Source: Pontibacillus salipaludis
Lineage (GTDB): Bacteria; Bacillota; Bacilli; Bacillales; BH030062
NCBI RefSeq assembly: GCF_014642405.1
Contig: NZ_BMIN01000010.1
Span: forward strand, 1-64,000
Direction of reading: 5' to 3'
Length of the DNA: 64,000 bases
Under the pieces are notes generated by a model. The model was not told the origin of the DNA. It was given only the letters and a program-made list of their open reading frames with translations, and did no database searches. How positions within the stretch are numbered: the first letter of the stretch is position 1; the number at the start of each line of letters is the position of its first letter. The position numbers were made by a program, and so were the translations under genes. Below, piece by piece: positions 32,998-41,412 of this stretch.

Positions 32998-34113
32998 ATG
33001 AAAAAAATAGCAACCGGAACACTAGCAGCTTTATTAATTGCAAGCGGCTGCCAAGACGATACCACGACAGATGAGAAAGAAACTGAACCATCTAATCCGT
33101 CGGGTTTTGCATTTGAACAACTCGGAGAATTTTACATAGGAAGTGAGTCAGGGGACTCTTCTTCACAGTCCTTTATTCACTCGTATATCCCAACCAATGC
33201 CGATGAGTCATCTGTTGTCATGGTGCCTGGATTAGGCTTAAGTTCTTATATTTATAACACAACACCAGATGGCCGAAATGGCTGGGCCTATCACTTCGCT
33301 GAGGATGGACACCCTGTTTACACAGTTGATACGTCTGACCTTGTCGTCTCTGGTTTAAATCCAGAACCCTTCCAAGCAGTGAAATCGGGACAAGCTGACC
33401 CTTCCACTCAACCATCTCTATCTGACTGGGAAGAAGGGACAGTATGGGCACGCTGGGGCTTTGGTTCAAGCGAAGGTCAGCCGTATGAAGATACACAATA
33501 CCCAACAGAATCTATTGACCAATTCTTTAACGCGATCCCCCCTCAAATTTCGCAGACGAATGCATCATCAGGCAGCAGCCAAGGAAATAGTTCAGCTCAA
33601 TCCTCGCAGCAGGGACAAGGGAAAGCTTCCGGCGGTCAAAGAACGGGAACGGATACAACAAGTGGCAAAGCGAGCAGTTCGAGGGTAAATACACAAGAAG
33701 TCGAGAACATGATTAAGCTATTAGAAGATAAAGGCCCGTCCGTGCTACTCGTTCATTCCATGGGAGGCGAAATTGGTTATGAAGTTGCAAGACAGCGACC
33801 AGATCTTGTCAAAGCGCTTGTAGCAATTGAACCTGTTGGGTCACCTACCAACGAAGAAGAAGTAATAGAGAAGTTCGCCGACATCCCTTACCTTATCGTG
33901 TACGGTGACTATATAGAATCTCGTAATCAAACCGGCAGACTAGAAGCTACTAAAACAACAGCGCAGATTATCAGAGACAACGGTGGCACAGCTGAAGTAA
34001 TCGAGTTAACAGAAGAAGGCATTGATGGAAATACACACATTATGATGCAAGATAAGAATAACGAAGAAATTGCTACGATCATTACCGAATGGTTAGACGA
34101 AAACGTAGAATAA
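32998..34113 (+). CDS. Lipoprotein alpha/beta hydrolase with a low-complexity insert
   Basis: A protein of 371 residues. A lipoprotein signal peptide ends in LLIASGC (lipobox Cys at residue 17), followed by an acidic linker. The fold begins VVMVPGLGLSSYIY, and the nucleophile elbow is VHSMGGEIGYEVA (Ser). Late motifs LIVYGDYIE and GNTHIMM supply candidate Asp and His. Residues ~183-222 are almost pure Ser/Gly/Gln/Ala, a disordered insert before the nucleophile. It is anchored outside the membrane and the substrate is unknown. AGAAGGAGG supports the start. Confidence 0.82.
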   Translation: MKKIATGTLAALLIASGCQDDTTTDEKETEPSNPSGFAFEQLGEFYIGSESGDSSSQSFIHSYIPTNADESSVVMVPGLGLSSYIYNTTPDGRNGWAYHFAEDGHPVYTVDTSDLVVSGLNPEPFQAVKSGQADPSTQPSLSDWEEGTVWARWGFGSSEGQPYEDTQYPTESIDQFFNAIPPQISQTNASSGSSQGNSSAQSSQQGQGKASGGQRTGTDTTSGKASSSRVNTQEVENMIKLLEDKGPSVLLVHSMGGEIGYEVARQRPDLVKALVAIEPVGSPTNEEEVIEKFADIPYLIVYGDYIESRNQTGRLEATKTTAQIIRDNGGTAEVIELTEEGIDGNTHIMMQDKNNEEIATIITEWLDENVE

Positions 34114-34195
34114 GATCGTCCCTATGAAGAAAACCTACTAATTGCAGAGCAATTTCGCTAGATCACACTACCTTACAGTTCAAACCAAGGAAACA

Positions 34196-34237
34196 CAAAA
34201 AAAGCATGGTCCCAATAATTATGGGAACCATGCTTTT
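34196..34237 (-). terminator. Terminator of the D-amino acid aminotransferase gene
   Basis: AAAGCATGGT pairs with ACCATGCTTT, with a run of A (T on the minus strand) outside. Confidence 0.85.
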
Positions 34238-34240
34238 CAT

Positions 34241-35143
34241 CTATCCGGACACAGGGCGCTCTTGAGCAGCGGCAGGAAAGATTGAATCTGATTGAGGGAT
34301 TTTAGCGTCTTTTTCATAGGCTTGTTGAAGTTGCTGTGTTACAGGTCCTGGCTTACCCGTTCCAACTTGAATATCATCTACCTTAACGACGGGCATTATT
34401 TCTGCGGTACTGCTCGTAATAAACAATTCATCAGCCTCCGCAATATCCTCTAAACTAAATGCCGCCTGAATAAACGGGAAGCCAAGTTGAGTCGTCAACG
34501 CTACAACACGCATACGAACACACCCATGCAGAATATTTTCTGTTGCAGGATGCGTGTAAACAATTCCATCTTTGACAAGATAAACATTTGATGAGCTACC
34601 CTCTGTTACTTTTTTATTCCGATGGAGTATGGCTTCAAATGCACCCTTTTCAGTCGCTTCTTGCTTAGCCATAACGTTTGGTAATAGATTTAAACTTTTA
34701 ATGTAGCAATAATCCCACCGAACGTCTGGCTGCGTGATGGTTGTAACACCGTTTTGCAAAGGTTCCACTTTCCTAGGAAGGTCCTGCACATACGCATACA
34801 AATTCGCCTGAACATCTTTAGGGAAAGCATGATCACGAGGAGCTGATCCCCGCGTTAATTGTAAATATACTTTGGCATCAGTTTCTACACTGTTTTTTGT
34901 AAGAAGTTCATCTAATTTCTCATACATTTCTTCTTTCGAGTAAGGCACATTAATCTTGATTGCCTTTGCCGAACGGAACAAACGCTCTACGTGTTCTTTA
35001 ATTAAGTAATAGTTTCCGCGATAGATTCGAATAACTTCATAGACTCCATCACCAAACTGAAGCCCCCGTTCTTCAAACGGATAATAAAGCTCATCGCGAT
35101 TTACAAACCCCTGATCCGTTAACAAATATGGCTTTATACTCAT
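34241..35143 (-). CDS. dat: D-amino acid (D-alanine) aminotransferase
   Basis: A PLP enzyme of 300 residues, class IV aminotransferase, interconverting D-alanine/2-oxoglutarate and pyruvate/D-glutamate for peptidoglycan. Landmarks: FGDGVYEVIR at ~35, catalytic Lys in YIKSLNLLPNV (~145), EGSSSNVYLV phosphate-binding turn, and FITSSTAEIMPVV. ATG 35143 follows GAGGTGG. The array of CTTGAGCC units begins about 235 bp upstream of its start. Confidence 0.92.
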   Translation of the reverse strand: MSIKPYLLTDQGFVNRDELYYPFEERGLQFGDGVYEVIRIYRGNYYLIKEHVERLFRSAKAIKINVPYSKEEMYEKLDELLTKNSVETDAKVYLQLTRGSAPRDHAFPKDVQANLYAYVQDLPRKVEPLQNGVTTITQPDVRWDYCYIKSLNLLPNVMAKQEATEKGAFEAILHRNKKVTEGSSSNVYLVKDGIVYTHPATENILHGCVRMRVVALTTQLGFPFIQAAFSLEDIAEADELFITSSTAEIMPVVKVDDIQVGTGKPGPVTQQLQQAYEKDAKIPQSDSIFPAAAQERPVSG

Positions 35144-35347
35144 TTTGAACCACCTCATCTCGTTAGGTTACTCTTCTTAAAGGGACAACGACTAGTTCCA
35201 CCTGTCCCATTATAAATTCCGGTTCGATATAGTGTATCAAATTGTCGCAACATTGTGTACAGTTATGCTCTAATTGTTAGGCTTCTGTAATGTAATCTTT
35301 TTTTAGATACTCTTTAATCATGGGGATGAGATGGTTTTAGCAAGGGG

Positions 35348-35373
35348 AGAGTTCCTATGGGGATAGGAACTCT
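35348..35373. repeat. Perfect hairpin at the edge of phased array 1
   Basis: AGAGTTCCTAT and ATAGGAACTCT enclose GGGG. It ends 6 bp before the first CTTGAGCC unit and has no T-run. It may mark an array boundary. Confidence 0.6.
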
Positions 35374-35378
35374 TCCAA

Positions 35379-36165
35379 CTTGAGCCGGTGCGCTGACCTC
35401 CAATCATGTACTGTGCATACTTGAGCCGTTATTTCTCTAACTCGAGCCGTGCATCCCTCTTCTTGAGCCACTCTCTCACCACTTGAGCCGGTTCGACTGG
35501 ACTTGAGCTGTTATTTTTCCCTCTTGAGTCATTAATTCGAAAACTTAAGCCGGTTTCCTCCGCTCTTGAGCCGCAAACCCCTAACTTGAGCCGGTCGCCC
35601 ACGATCTTGAGCCATTAAACTGAAACTTGAGCTGGTGCGCCGATCTCCAATCAGTGCTGCGCATACTTGAGCCGTTATTTCTCTAACTCGAGCCGTGCAT
35701 CCCTCTTCTTGAGCCACCCTCTCCCCACTTGAGCCACTCTCTCACCACTTAAGCCGGTTTCCTCCGCTCTTGAGCCGTAAACCCCTAACTTGAGCCGGTC
35801 GCCCACAATCTTGAGCCATTAAACCGAGACTTGAGCCGGTGCGCCGATCTCCAATCATGTACTGTGCATACTTGAGCCGTTATTTCTCTAACTCGATCCG
35901 TGCATCTCTCTTCTTGAGCCACTCTCTCACCACTTGAGCCGGTTCTACTGGACTTGAGCTGTTATTTTTCCCTCTTGAGTCATTAATTCGAAAACTTAAG
36001 CCGGTTTTCTCCGCTCTTGAACCGTAAACCCCTAACTTGAGCCGGTCGCCCACAATCTTGAGCCATTAAACCGAGACTTGAGCCGGTGCGCCGACCTCCA
36101 ATCATGTGCCGCGCATACTTGAGCCACTCCCCACACTCTCAAGCCACAACCCCAAAACTTGAGCC
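35379..36165 (+). repeat. Helically phased CTTGAGCC array 1 (35 units)
   Basis: The octamer CTTGAGCC or a close variant (CTCGAGCC, CTTAAGCC, CTTGAGTC, CTTGAGCT, CTTGAACC, CTCAAGCC) starts at 35379, 35420, 35441, 35462, 35482, 35502, 35523, 35544, 35565, 35585, 35606, 35626 and on to 36158. All copies have one orientation. Intervals are 20 or 21 bp, or 40-41 where one unit has decayed; the mean is about 20.5. The units form a 247-bp higher-order repeat of 12 units (35379-35625 and 35830-36076), with a 204-bp copy between them that lacks exactly two units. The array lies between the dat start and the levansucrase terminator, with no coding capacity conserved across units. Confidence 0.95.
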
Positions 36166-36198
36166 TCTCCGCCCCGCTCATAACATCAACCACCAATT

Positions 36199-36232
36199 AA
36201 AAAACCACGAAGCCAAAGAGCTTCGTGGTTTC
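36199..36232 (-). terminator. Terminator of the first levansucrase gene
   Basis: AAACCACGAAGC pairs with GCTTCGTGGTTT, with a minus-strand T-run. Confidence 0.88.
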
Positions 36233-36243
36233 CCAACTTAAAT

Positions 36244-37563
36244 TTAGTTCACTTTTCCATATTGAAGTTCATTCACAATACGAGTTTCATCCTTGTGAAT
36301 AGACAACTTCAACGTCGGGGCAAGGGTTCCCCCGAAATGTTCATATTGGAAATCAACGGGTTGAGCTCCAACTTCTTTTAAGCTAACGTCTCCAAGATCG
36401 ATATAGTTTACAAAGCTAATCACGTTTCCATTTGGAAGGACAATCCATGAATAAGCTTGGAACGGATTATCTTCTGGATTAGCTACAACAAGACCACTTT
36501 CGTTTAATGGCTCATAATTCCCATATAGAGAGTCTGCTGTAAATCCATACAGCCCATCTGGTCCTTCGATGCCAGGGGAGAAGGTAAACTTATGGCTATC
36601 CACAAACAGATAGTACTGATTTCCCTTCATTACGAAGTGAGGACGTTCTAGCTGTTGGTTTACGCAATCCGCTTCAAGTACAGGCGGTAGGGTCTCCCAT
36701 TCTGTGTAGTCTTCACTATCTAATTTCGCTAAGCCAACATTACCATTGTAAGCTGATGCTTCATTAGAAACTTCAGTCGATCCCTGATACTGCTCATCTC
36801 CTATGTTACGAGGCTGACACGTTTGTTCACTCGCATGTCCTGCTGAGTTCCCTTCAAATGTAATGTATTCTTCTCCTGTTTTAGGGTCTTCGAAGTACCA
36901 TGGATCACGGAAGGAATACAAAATCCCGCCTTCAGACTGTTCTTCTGTCTGATAGTACTCGCCTTGTGGTTCAAGGATGATATCATGAGACCAATCTGAG
37001 AAAGAAATCCCATCTTTTGATACGCTCATCTCACCATTCGCAAGGGCTAGACGTTGTTCATACGTAATTCCATCTTCACCTTTTCGTCCTGTTGCTGTGT
37101 AGAATAAGTGGATTTTGCCATCTTCCACCATCGCTGAACCTGCCCACTGTCTCGAGCCGTATGCTTGTTCAGGATCAAAGGCTTCTCCACCCATTTTCCA
37201 GTCCTGGCCGTTCTTCGAGTAAAAATAACGAATCGTCGCAATGTCGTGACGCTTACCTGGAAGTACATCATCAGGAGCTGTTAAAGCGAAAATAACTTTA
37301 TAACCATTTACCTTAGCGACAGAGCCATCTTTATTCCGTAGAGGCCATGTATCCCAAACCCAGTGGTTCGGCGCCATCTGTTCAATCTCTTCCTTTTCAA
37401 TAAGTGGTGCCGTATTGCTCGAATCACGTTCAATCTTGCTTGCTTCCTGGTGTGACCAAGCCGCTGGACTTTCACTTTTAGGCTCTGCATGTAACATTGT
37501 TGTCGGAAGCACACTCGTTACCGCCAACACAGAAGCCATCAACACCTTTTTCACATTTCTCAA
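36244..37563 (-). CDS. Secreted levansucrase-like GH68 enzyme, copy 1
   Basis: A protein of 439 residues with a signal peptide (KKVLMASVLAVTSVLPTTMLHA). The GH68 five-bladed propeller carries the nucleophile in HWVWDTWPL (Asp), the transition-state Asp in YSFRDPW, and the acid/base Glu in QQLERPHF. Family members split sucrose and build levan or fructo-oligosaccharides. The LERPHF motif is closer to the form seen outside B. subtilis SacB (which has EIERAN). It follows its paralogue after 115 bp on the same strand. Confidence 0.9.
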   Translation of the reverse strand: MRNVKKVLMASVLAVTSVLPTTMLHAEPKSESPAAWSHQEASKIERDSSNTAPLIEKEEIEQMAPNHWVWDTWPLRNKDGSVAKVNGYKVIFALTAPDDVLPGKRHDIATIRYFYSKNGQDWKMGGEAFDPEQAYGSRQWAGSAMVEDGKIHLFYTATGRKGEDGITYEQRLALANGEMSVSKDGISFSDWSHDIILEPQGEYYQTEEQSEGGILYSFRDPWYFEDPKTGEEYITFEGNSAGHASEQTCQPRNIGDEQYQGSTEVSNEASAYNGNVGLAKLDSEDYTEWETLPPVLEADCVNQQLERPHFVMKGNQYYLFVDSHKFTFSPGIEGPDGLYGFTADSLYGNYEPLNESGLVVANPEDNPFQAYSWIVLPNGNVISFVNYIDLGDVSLKEVGAQPVDFQYEHFGGTLAPTLKLSIHKDETRIVNELQYGKVN

Positions 37564-37582
37564 CTCCTCTTAATTTAATGAA

Positions 37583-37630
37583 GGGACAGGTACGCTTCTA
37601 TGCATTAAAGCACTGACATGTACCTGTCCC
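37583..37630. repeat. GGGACAGGTAC hairpin repeat between levansucrase genes
   Basis: The arms GGGACAGGTAC (37583) and GTACCTGTCCC (37620) are separated by 26 bp and extended by AAG/CTT outside. There is no T-run. It is of the same general style as the element at 27803-27890. Confidence 0.6.
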
Positions 37631-37678
37631 CCTTCACTCATTCACATCACTAAAGGGTTGTTCCTTTTTCGTGGTGTG

Positions 37679-38983
37679 TTATTTAATTTTAGGGAACTTC
37701 GATTCATTAACGATTTTTGTTTCGTCCTTATGAACAGATAGTTTAAGCGTTGGAGCAAGGGTACCACCGAACTTCTGTTCACCGTCTTCTGTATTGTACT
37801 TGTTTACGAAGCTTGATACTTCACCGTGCGGAAGGACTACCCAAGAATAAGCTTGTAGCGGGTCATTTTCAGGGTTCGCAATAACAAGACCAGAATCGTT
37901 TAATGGTTTGTAATCACCGTGTAGTGAATCACTTGTGAAACCATAAAGACCATCTGGAGCAGTTATTTGTGGAGCGAACGTAAACTTATGCGTAATCGTG
38001 AATAGGTAATATTGGTTCCCTTTCACCATAAAGTGTGGACGCTCTAATTGTTGGTTCACACAATCTGCTTCTAAGATTGGCTTTTGAAGATTCCAATCAG
38101 AAAGGTCTTCCCCTTTCTTCGCGATTCCGACTGCACCGTTATAAAGCTTTGCATCTTCAGGCGCATCATGAGTCTGTTGGAATGATTCACTACCATAGTT
38201 GGCAGGTTGACAAGTTTGTTCAGAAGCTGTTCCTGCAGAGTTTCCTTCAAATACTAAGTATTCTTCACCAGATTTAGGATCTTGGAAGAACCAAGGATCA
38301 CGGAAAGAGTAAATTACTCCTTTACCTTCAGACTGTTCTAGTGTCTGATAGTGTTCTCCATCTGCTTCAAGTAAGATTTCGTGGTCACCATTACTTGTAA
38401 GTTCAACACCATCTTTATTTGTTTCAATATCAGCGGATACTTTTGCTAAACGCTGCTCATATGTTTTCGTTTCATTCGATTTACGACCTGTTGCTGTATA
38501 GAACAAGTTTACCTTACCATCATCAATCATAGCTGAACCTGCCCATTGGCGAGATCCTAGAGCTTGTTCAGGATCATAAGCTAAGCCGCCCATCTCCCAA
38601 CTCTTTCCATCTTTAGAGTAGAAATAACGAATCTTTGCAATACCATGACGTTCGCTTGGAGTTACGCCTTCTTTCTTAGCCGTTAAGGAAAAGATCACCT
38701 TATAGCCATTCACACGCGCTACACTTCCATCGCGATTACGCAGTGGCCACGTATCCCATACATGGAGGTCTGGAGCAATATCCTTAATTTCCTCTTCAGA
38801 GATTTGCGGTGCTGTGTTTTCGTCCGTACGCTCAATCTTATCTGCTTGTTCCCAGGACCATACGGAAGTATCTTCGTCCACCTCAGCCTGGACTTGCGTG
38901 GATAATGACCCTGCAACTAGCGTTGTCGCGAGCGCTGTTGTCACCACTGCTTTGCGTTTTAAGATCGATAAAAAGTTCTTCAT
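37679..38983 (-). CDS. Secreted levansucrase-like GH68 enzyme, copy 2
   Basis: A protein of 434 residues with a signal peptide (LKRKAVVTTALATTLVAGSLSTQVQA). It has the same catalytic set as copy 1: LHVWDTWPL, YSFRDPW and QQLERPHF. The two proteins are clear tandem paralogues with many shared blocks (NGYKVIF, LGSRQWAGSAM, EADCVNQQLERPHF). ATG 38983 follows TAAGGAGG; upstream codons lack a ribosome site. It is the promoter-proximal gene and has a ~240-nt AT-rich leader region. Confidence 0.9.
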   Translation of the reverse strand: MKNFLSILKRKAVVTTALATTLVAGSLSTQVQAEVDEDTSVWSWEQADKIERTDENTAPQISEEEIKDIAPDLHVWDTWPLRNRDGSVARVNGYKVIFSLTAKKEGVTPSERHGIAKIRYFYSKDGKSWEMGGLAYDPEQALGSRQWAGSAMIDDGKVNLFYTATGRKSNETKTYEQRLAKVSADIETNKDGVELTSNGDHEILLEADGEHYQTLEQSEGKGVIYSFRDPWFFQDPKSGEEYLVFEGNSAGTASEQTCQPANYGSESFQQTHDAPEDAKLYNGAVGIAKKGEDLSDWNLQKPILEADCVNQQLERPHFMVKGNQYYLFTITHKFTFAPQITAPDGLYGFTSDSLHGDYKPLNDSGLVIANPENDPLQAYSWVVLPHGEVSSFVNKYNTEDGEQKFGGTLAPTLKLSVHKDETKIVNESKFPKIK

Positions 38984-39226
38984 TTCTCTCCTCCTTAAAA
39001 ATTTTGTTATGAGAACTCTCTCACACTCTCTCACTTACCTTTTCTCTCAGTGCAAGAAACTGATATATTTCTATCATTTATTCATACTTATTCATGGTTA
39101 ATACAGTCCCTTTTATATCCTTTTTATTACATAAAAGCCTCTTTAACGAGCATACATACGTTATTCTCATTTTGAATTAAGTCAATATTATTAATAAAAA
39201 TCCAATTATATACAATTTGTTCTAAC
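38984..39226 (-). other. AT-rich leader/promoter region of the levansucrase genes
   Basis: It holds a purine-rich direct repeat close to the start (GTGAGAGAGTGTGAGAGAG on the minus strand) and AT-rich promoter sequence including TTGACT near 39180. No antiterminator-style hairpin pair was convincing. Confidence 0.35.
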
Positions 39227-39258
39227 AAAAAAAAGAGCACTTTTTTAAAAGTGCTCTT
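39227..39258 (-). terminator. Terminator of the C39-like peptidase gene
   Basis: AAGAGCACTTTT pairs perfectly with AAAAGTGCTCTT, followed by eight T on the minus strand. Confidence 0.9.
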
Positions 39259-39270
39259 ACATCATCCATC

Positions 39271-40020
39271 TTAATTAATACTTTGCCAAAAATGAAACAC
39301 TTCCTTATTCCCATTTTGGATCGTAATCGCTTGTGAGCCCATTTGTTTCCACCCTTTTATAAAGGATGATCGAAGCAAACGACGATTTTGCTCTCCTGTG
39401 AGAGGGTCATTTACGTAAATGTACTTGGAATCATAACCTGTAATGACAACCGAATGCTCTCGGTACGTCACACGAATGGCTCCATTTGATGTATGCCATG
39501 TCACCCACTGTTGTGGTGGGAGGGTATTAAAGCGAGAATTTTGGATTACCCAGACCGGATTACCTTTTGCAACTTCACGAAGAATCTCTTCGAACGGTTG
39601 ACCTGTTAAATCAACCGCAAGGTCACCTACATAAGAAGTTGCCAGTTCATGAATTGGCTTGTGATACACACCTAGCCCTGGGTTTTTATACGTATACATA
39701 TCTCCTACAAATCCCTCGTTCGGATCTCCAAAATAGACCTTTCCACCTTTAACTTGGTAGATCTCTGGATTTTTCTTCACTTTTCTTGCCAGGTCCATTT
39801 TATCTACTTCAATCCCCTTTGAGTGAAGAACCATGGCAAGACTCGTTACTTCACAACCGCGTGGAAGTTCAGGCATTTGTCGAATGACAGGGATCTTCAT
39901 TCGATAAGAATCCGGGATAGGCTGGTTTATGCTAGAAGCCCATGTCACGTTATACTTTGCCATTATGGGCATAGCCACGATATACAATACGATTAAAGTT
40001 ACCGCAAATAATTTCTTCAT
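39271..40020 (-). CDS. Secreted C39-like cysteine peptidase family protein (YvpB-like)
   Basis: A protein of 249 residues with an N-terminal signal/anchor (LFAVTLIVLYIVAMPIMA). The papain-like C39_2 fold shows catalytic Cys in LPRGCEVTSLAMVL and His in YREHSVVITGYD, with YVNDPLTG after it supplying the Asp/Asn. Bacillus YvpB is the nearest named relative. It probably works outside the membrane; the target is unknown. ATG 40020 follows AGAAGGTG. Divergent from the gene at 40111. Confidence 0.82.
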   Translation of the reverse strand: MKKLFAVTLIVLYIVAMPIMAKYNVTWASSINQPIPDSYRMKIPVIRQMPELPRGCEVTSLAMVLHSKGIEVDKMDLARKVKKNPEIYQVKGGKVYFGDPNEGFVGDMYTYKNPGLGVYHKPIHELATSYVGDLAVDLTGQPFEEILREVAKGNPVWVIQNSRFNTLPPQQWVTWHTSNGAIRVTYREHSVVITGYDSKYIYVNDPLTGEQNRRLLRSSFIKGWKQMGSQAITIQNGNKEVFHFWQSIN

Positions 40021-40110
40021 TCTTTCACCTTCTTTAAGAATCAAAGATTATTGTGACCGTTTTTGAACCAAAATATAAAGAAGAATCTCACACAAGAGGA
40101 GGGGGCAGAG

Positions 40111-40680
40111 GTGAGAAAACCCAAGCATTACCTTGAACAGTTCTATACGGTTGATAAGAAGAGCGGTGATTTCCTGATCGAAATTAAACTCAAGGAATAC
40201 GACGACATCTTTAATAATTGGGATTCCTCTGTATATAATGTCCGGGATTTGGATAGCAGCCTTAAATCGTTCATTTCCGATTGTTCACAAGACATCGATT
40301 TGTCTCGGAATGTTGGACTGCGTTTCCACTTATCCAAAGAACAACCTGATCTTGATAAAGAGGAGACAATCCGGGAAGGCATTCATAAATACTATGAATA
40401 TTTACTATTTGTCGAACGAAAAAATATCACCTTTAAGCGTAGGCAGGCTTTTCTGTTCATGCTAATCTCGAGCGTGTTTATCATCGGTTCATTCTATTTA
40501 AGAAATGCAACAGACTTAGCCTTATTTCAACACTTCCTTCTTGAAAGCATTACGGTTGGGAGTTGGATATTTATGTGGGAAGCGTTTTATATGTTATTTA
40601 TTAATAGTCGTGACGAGCTTAGAAAACAAAAAGAATACAAAAGATTAATACGGGCTCCTATCCTATATTCCTACGACTAA
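40111..40680 (+). CDS. Two-span membrane protein, unknown
   Basis: A protein of 189 residues. The N-terminal ~115 residues are soluble and charged (KSGDFLIEIKLKEYDDIFNN), followed by two membrane helices (AFLFMLISSVFIIGSFYL and ITVGSWIFMWEAFYMLFI) and a basic tail. GTG 40111 is chosen because GAGGAGGGGG lies upstream; the longer frame from 40063 has no ribosome site. Similar proteins in Firmicutes have no known function. It is followed by the CPBP gene after 50 bp. Confidence 0.6.
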   Translation: MRKPKHYLEQFYTVDKKSGDFLIEIKLKEYDDIFNNWDSSVYNVRDLDSSLKSFISDCSQDIDLSRNVGLRFHLSKEQPDLDKEETIREGIHKYYEYLLFVERKNITFKRRQAFLFMLISSVFIIGSFYLRNATDLALFQHFLLESITVGSWIFMWEAFYMLFINSRDELRKQKEYKRLIRAPILYSYD

Positions 40681-40730
40681 ACGAGTATCTTTTGTTACAC
40701 TAAAGGGGAGTTCGATTGGAGGATATTGGC

Positions 40731-41390
40731 ATGCGGTATGTGTTGTACTTCGGGCCATCGGTGATGATTTTTATTGGGTTGCAAATTTTCTCAAGCGTTC
40801 CACTCACCTTTTGGCTCTTCTATAGTTGGTTACTCCTCGTCCCATTAATCGATGGGTTGCTTATAAAGCGCAATACGTGGCGCGAAACATTGAACTGGAT
40901 ATGCTTTCACAAGCCGCACCACTCCATTAAGATCGGACTAATCAGTGGAATTATTGCTTTTATATCTATCTTCGGTGGAGTGGCTGTTCTTCATGATTGG
41001 ATTATAAATAAAGAAAAAGCCATATCACTTTTAGAAAGATGGGGAATTACAGACAAAGGCATTATTGTGATGGTCCTCGTTCTGGTCGTTATTAACCCTA
41101 TTCTTGAAGAAACGTATTGGCGCGGATATATGCATACTAAAATTGTGGAACGAAAAGGACTTAGACGAGCCATTTTCATCACGGCTTTTTTCTATTCTTT
41201 GTACCACCTCCTTTCCCTTGTTCCCATTTTTGAGTGGCCTGTTAATTTTTTGTTTGTGGTTCCCGTATTTGTCGCAGGATTATTCTGGGGATGGATGAGG
41301 CACAAGTACAATACCATGATCGGAACAATGGTCAGCCACTCCCTAGCTGATATCGGAATTGTGTGCGTCTATTTCTTCTTCATCCGATAA
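40731..41390 (+). CDS. CPBP-family intramembrane metalloprotease
   Basis: A membrane protein of 219 residues with about seven spans. The CPBP/Abi motif set is visible: motif 1 NPILEETYWRGYMHTK (EExxxR), motif 2 FFYSLYHLLS (FxxxH) and motif 3 VSHSLADIG (HxxxN/D). Members are glutamate proteases of the Rce1 type, some linked to bacteriocin self-immunity. ATG 40731 follows GGAGG. The ATPase gene starts 22 bp downstream, so the two are probably cotranscribed. Confidence 0.85.
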   Translation: MRYVLYFGPSVMIFIGLQIFSSVPLTFWLFYSWLLLVPLIDGLLIKRNTWRETLNWICFHKPHHSIKIGLISGIIAFISIFGGVAVLHDWIINKEKAISLLERWGITDKGIIVMVLVLVVINPILEETYWRGYMHTKIVERKGLRRAIFITAFFYSLYHLLSLVPIFEWPVNFLFVVPVFVAGLFWGWMRHKYNTMIGTMVSHSLADIGIVCVYFFFIR

Positions 41391-41412
41391 CATTTTAAAA
41401 AGGAGTGAACGT

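Noticed and set aside
35379-36165. CRISPR array
   Set aside because: The repeated part is only 8 bp, with about 12-bp spacers that themselves recur in higher-order copies, and no cas gene is near.
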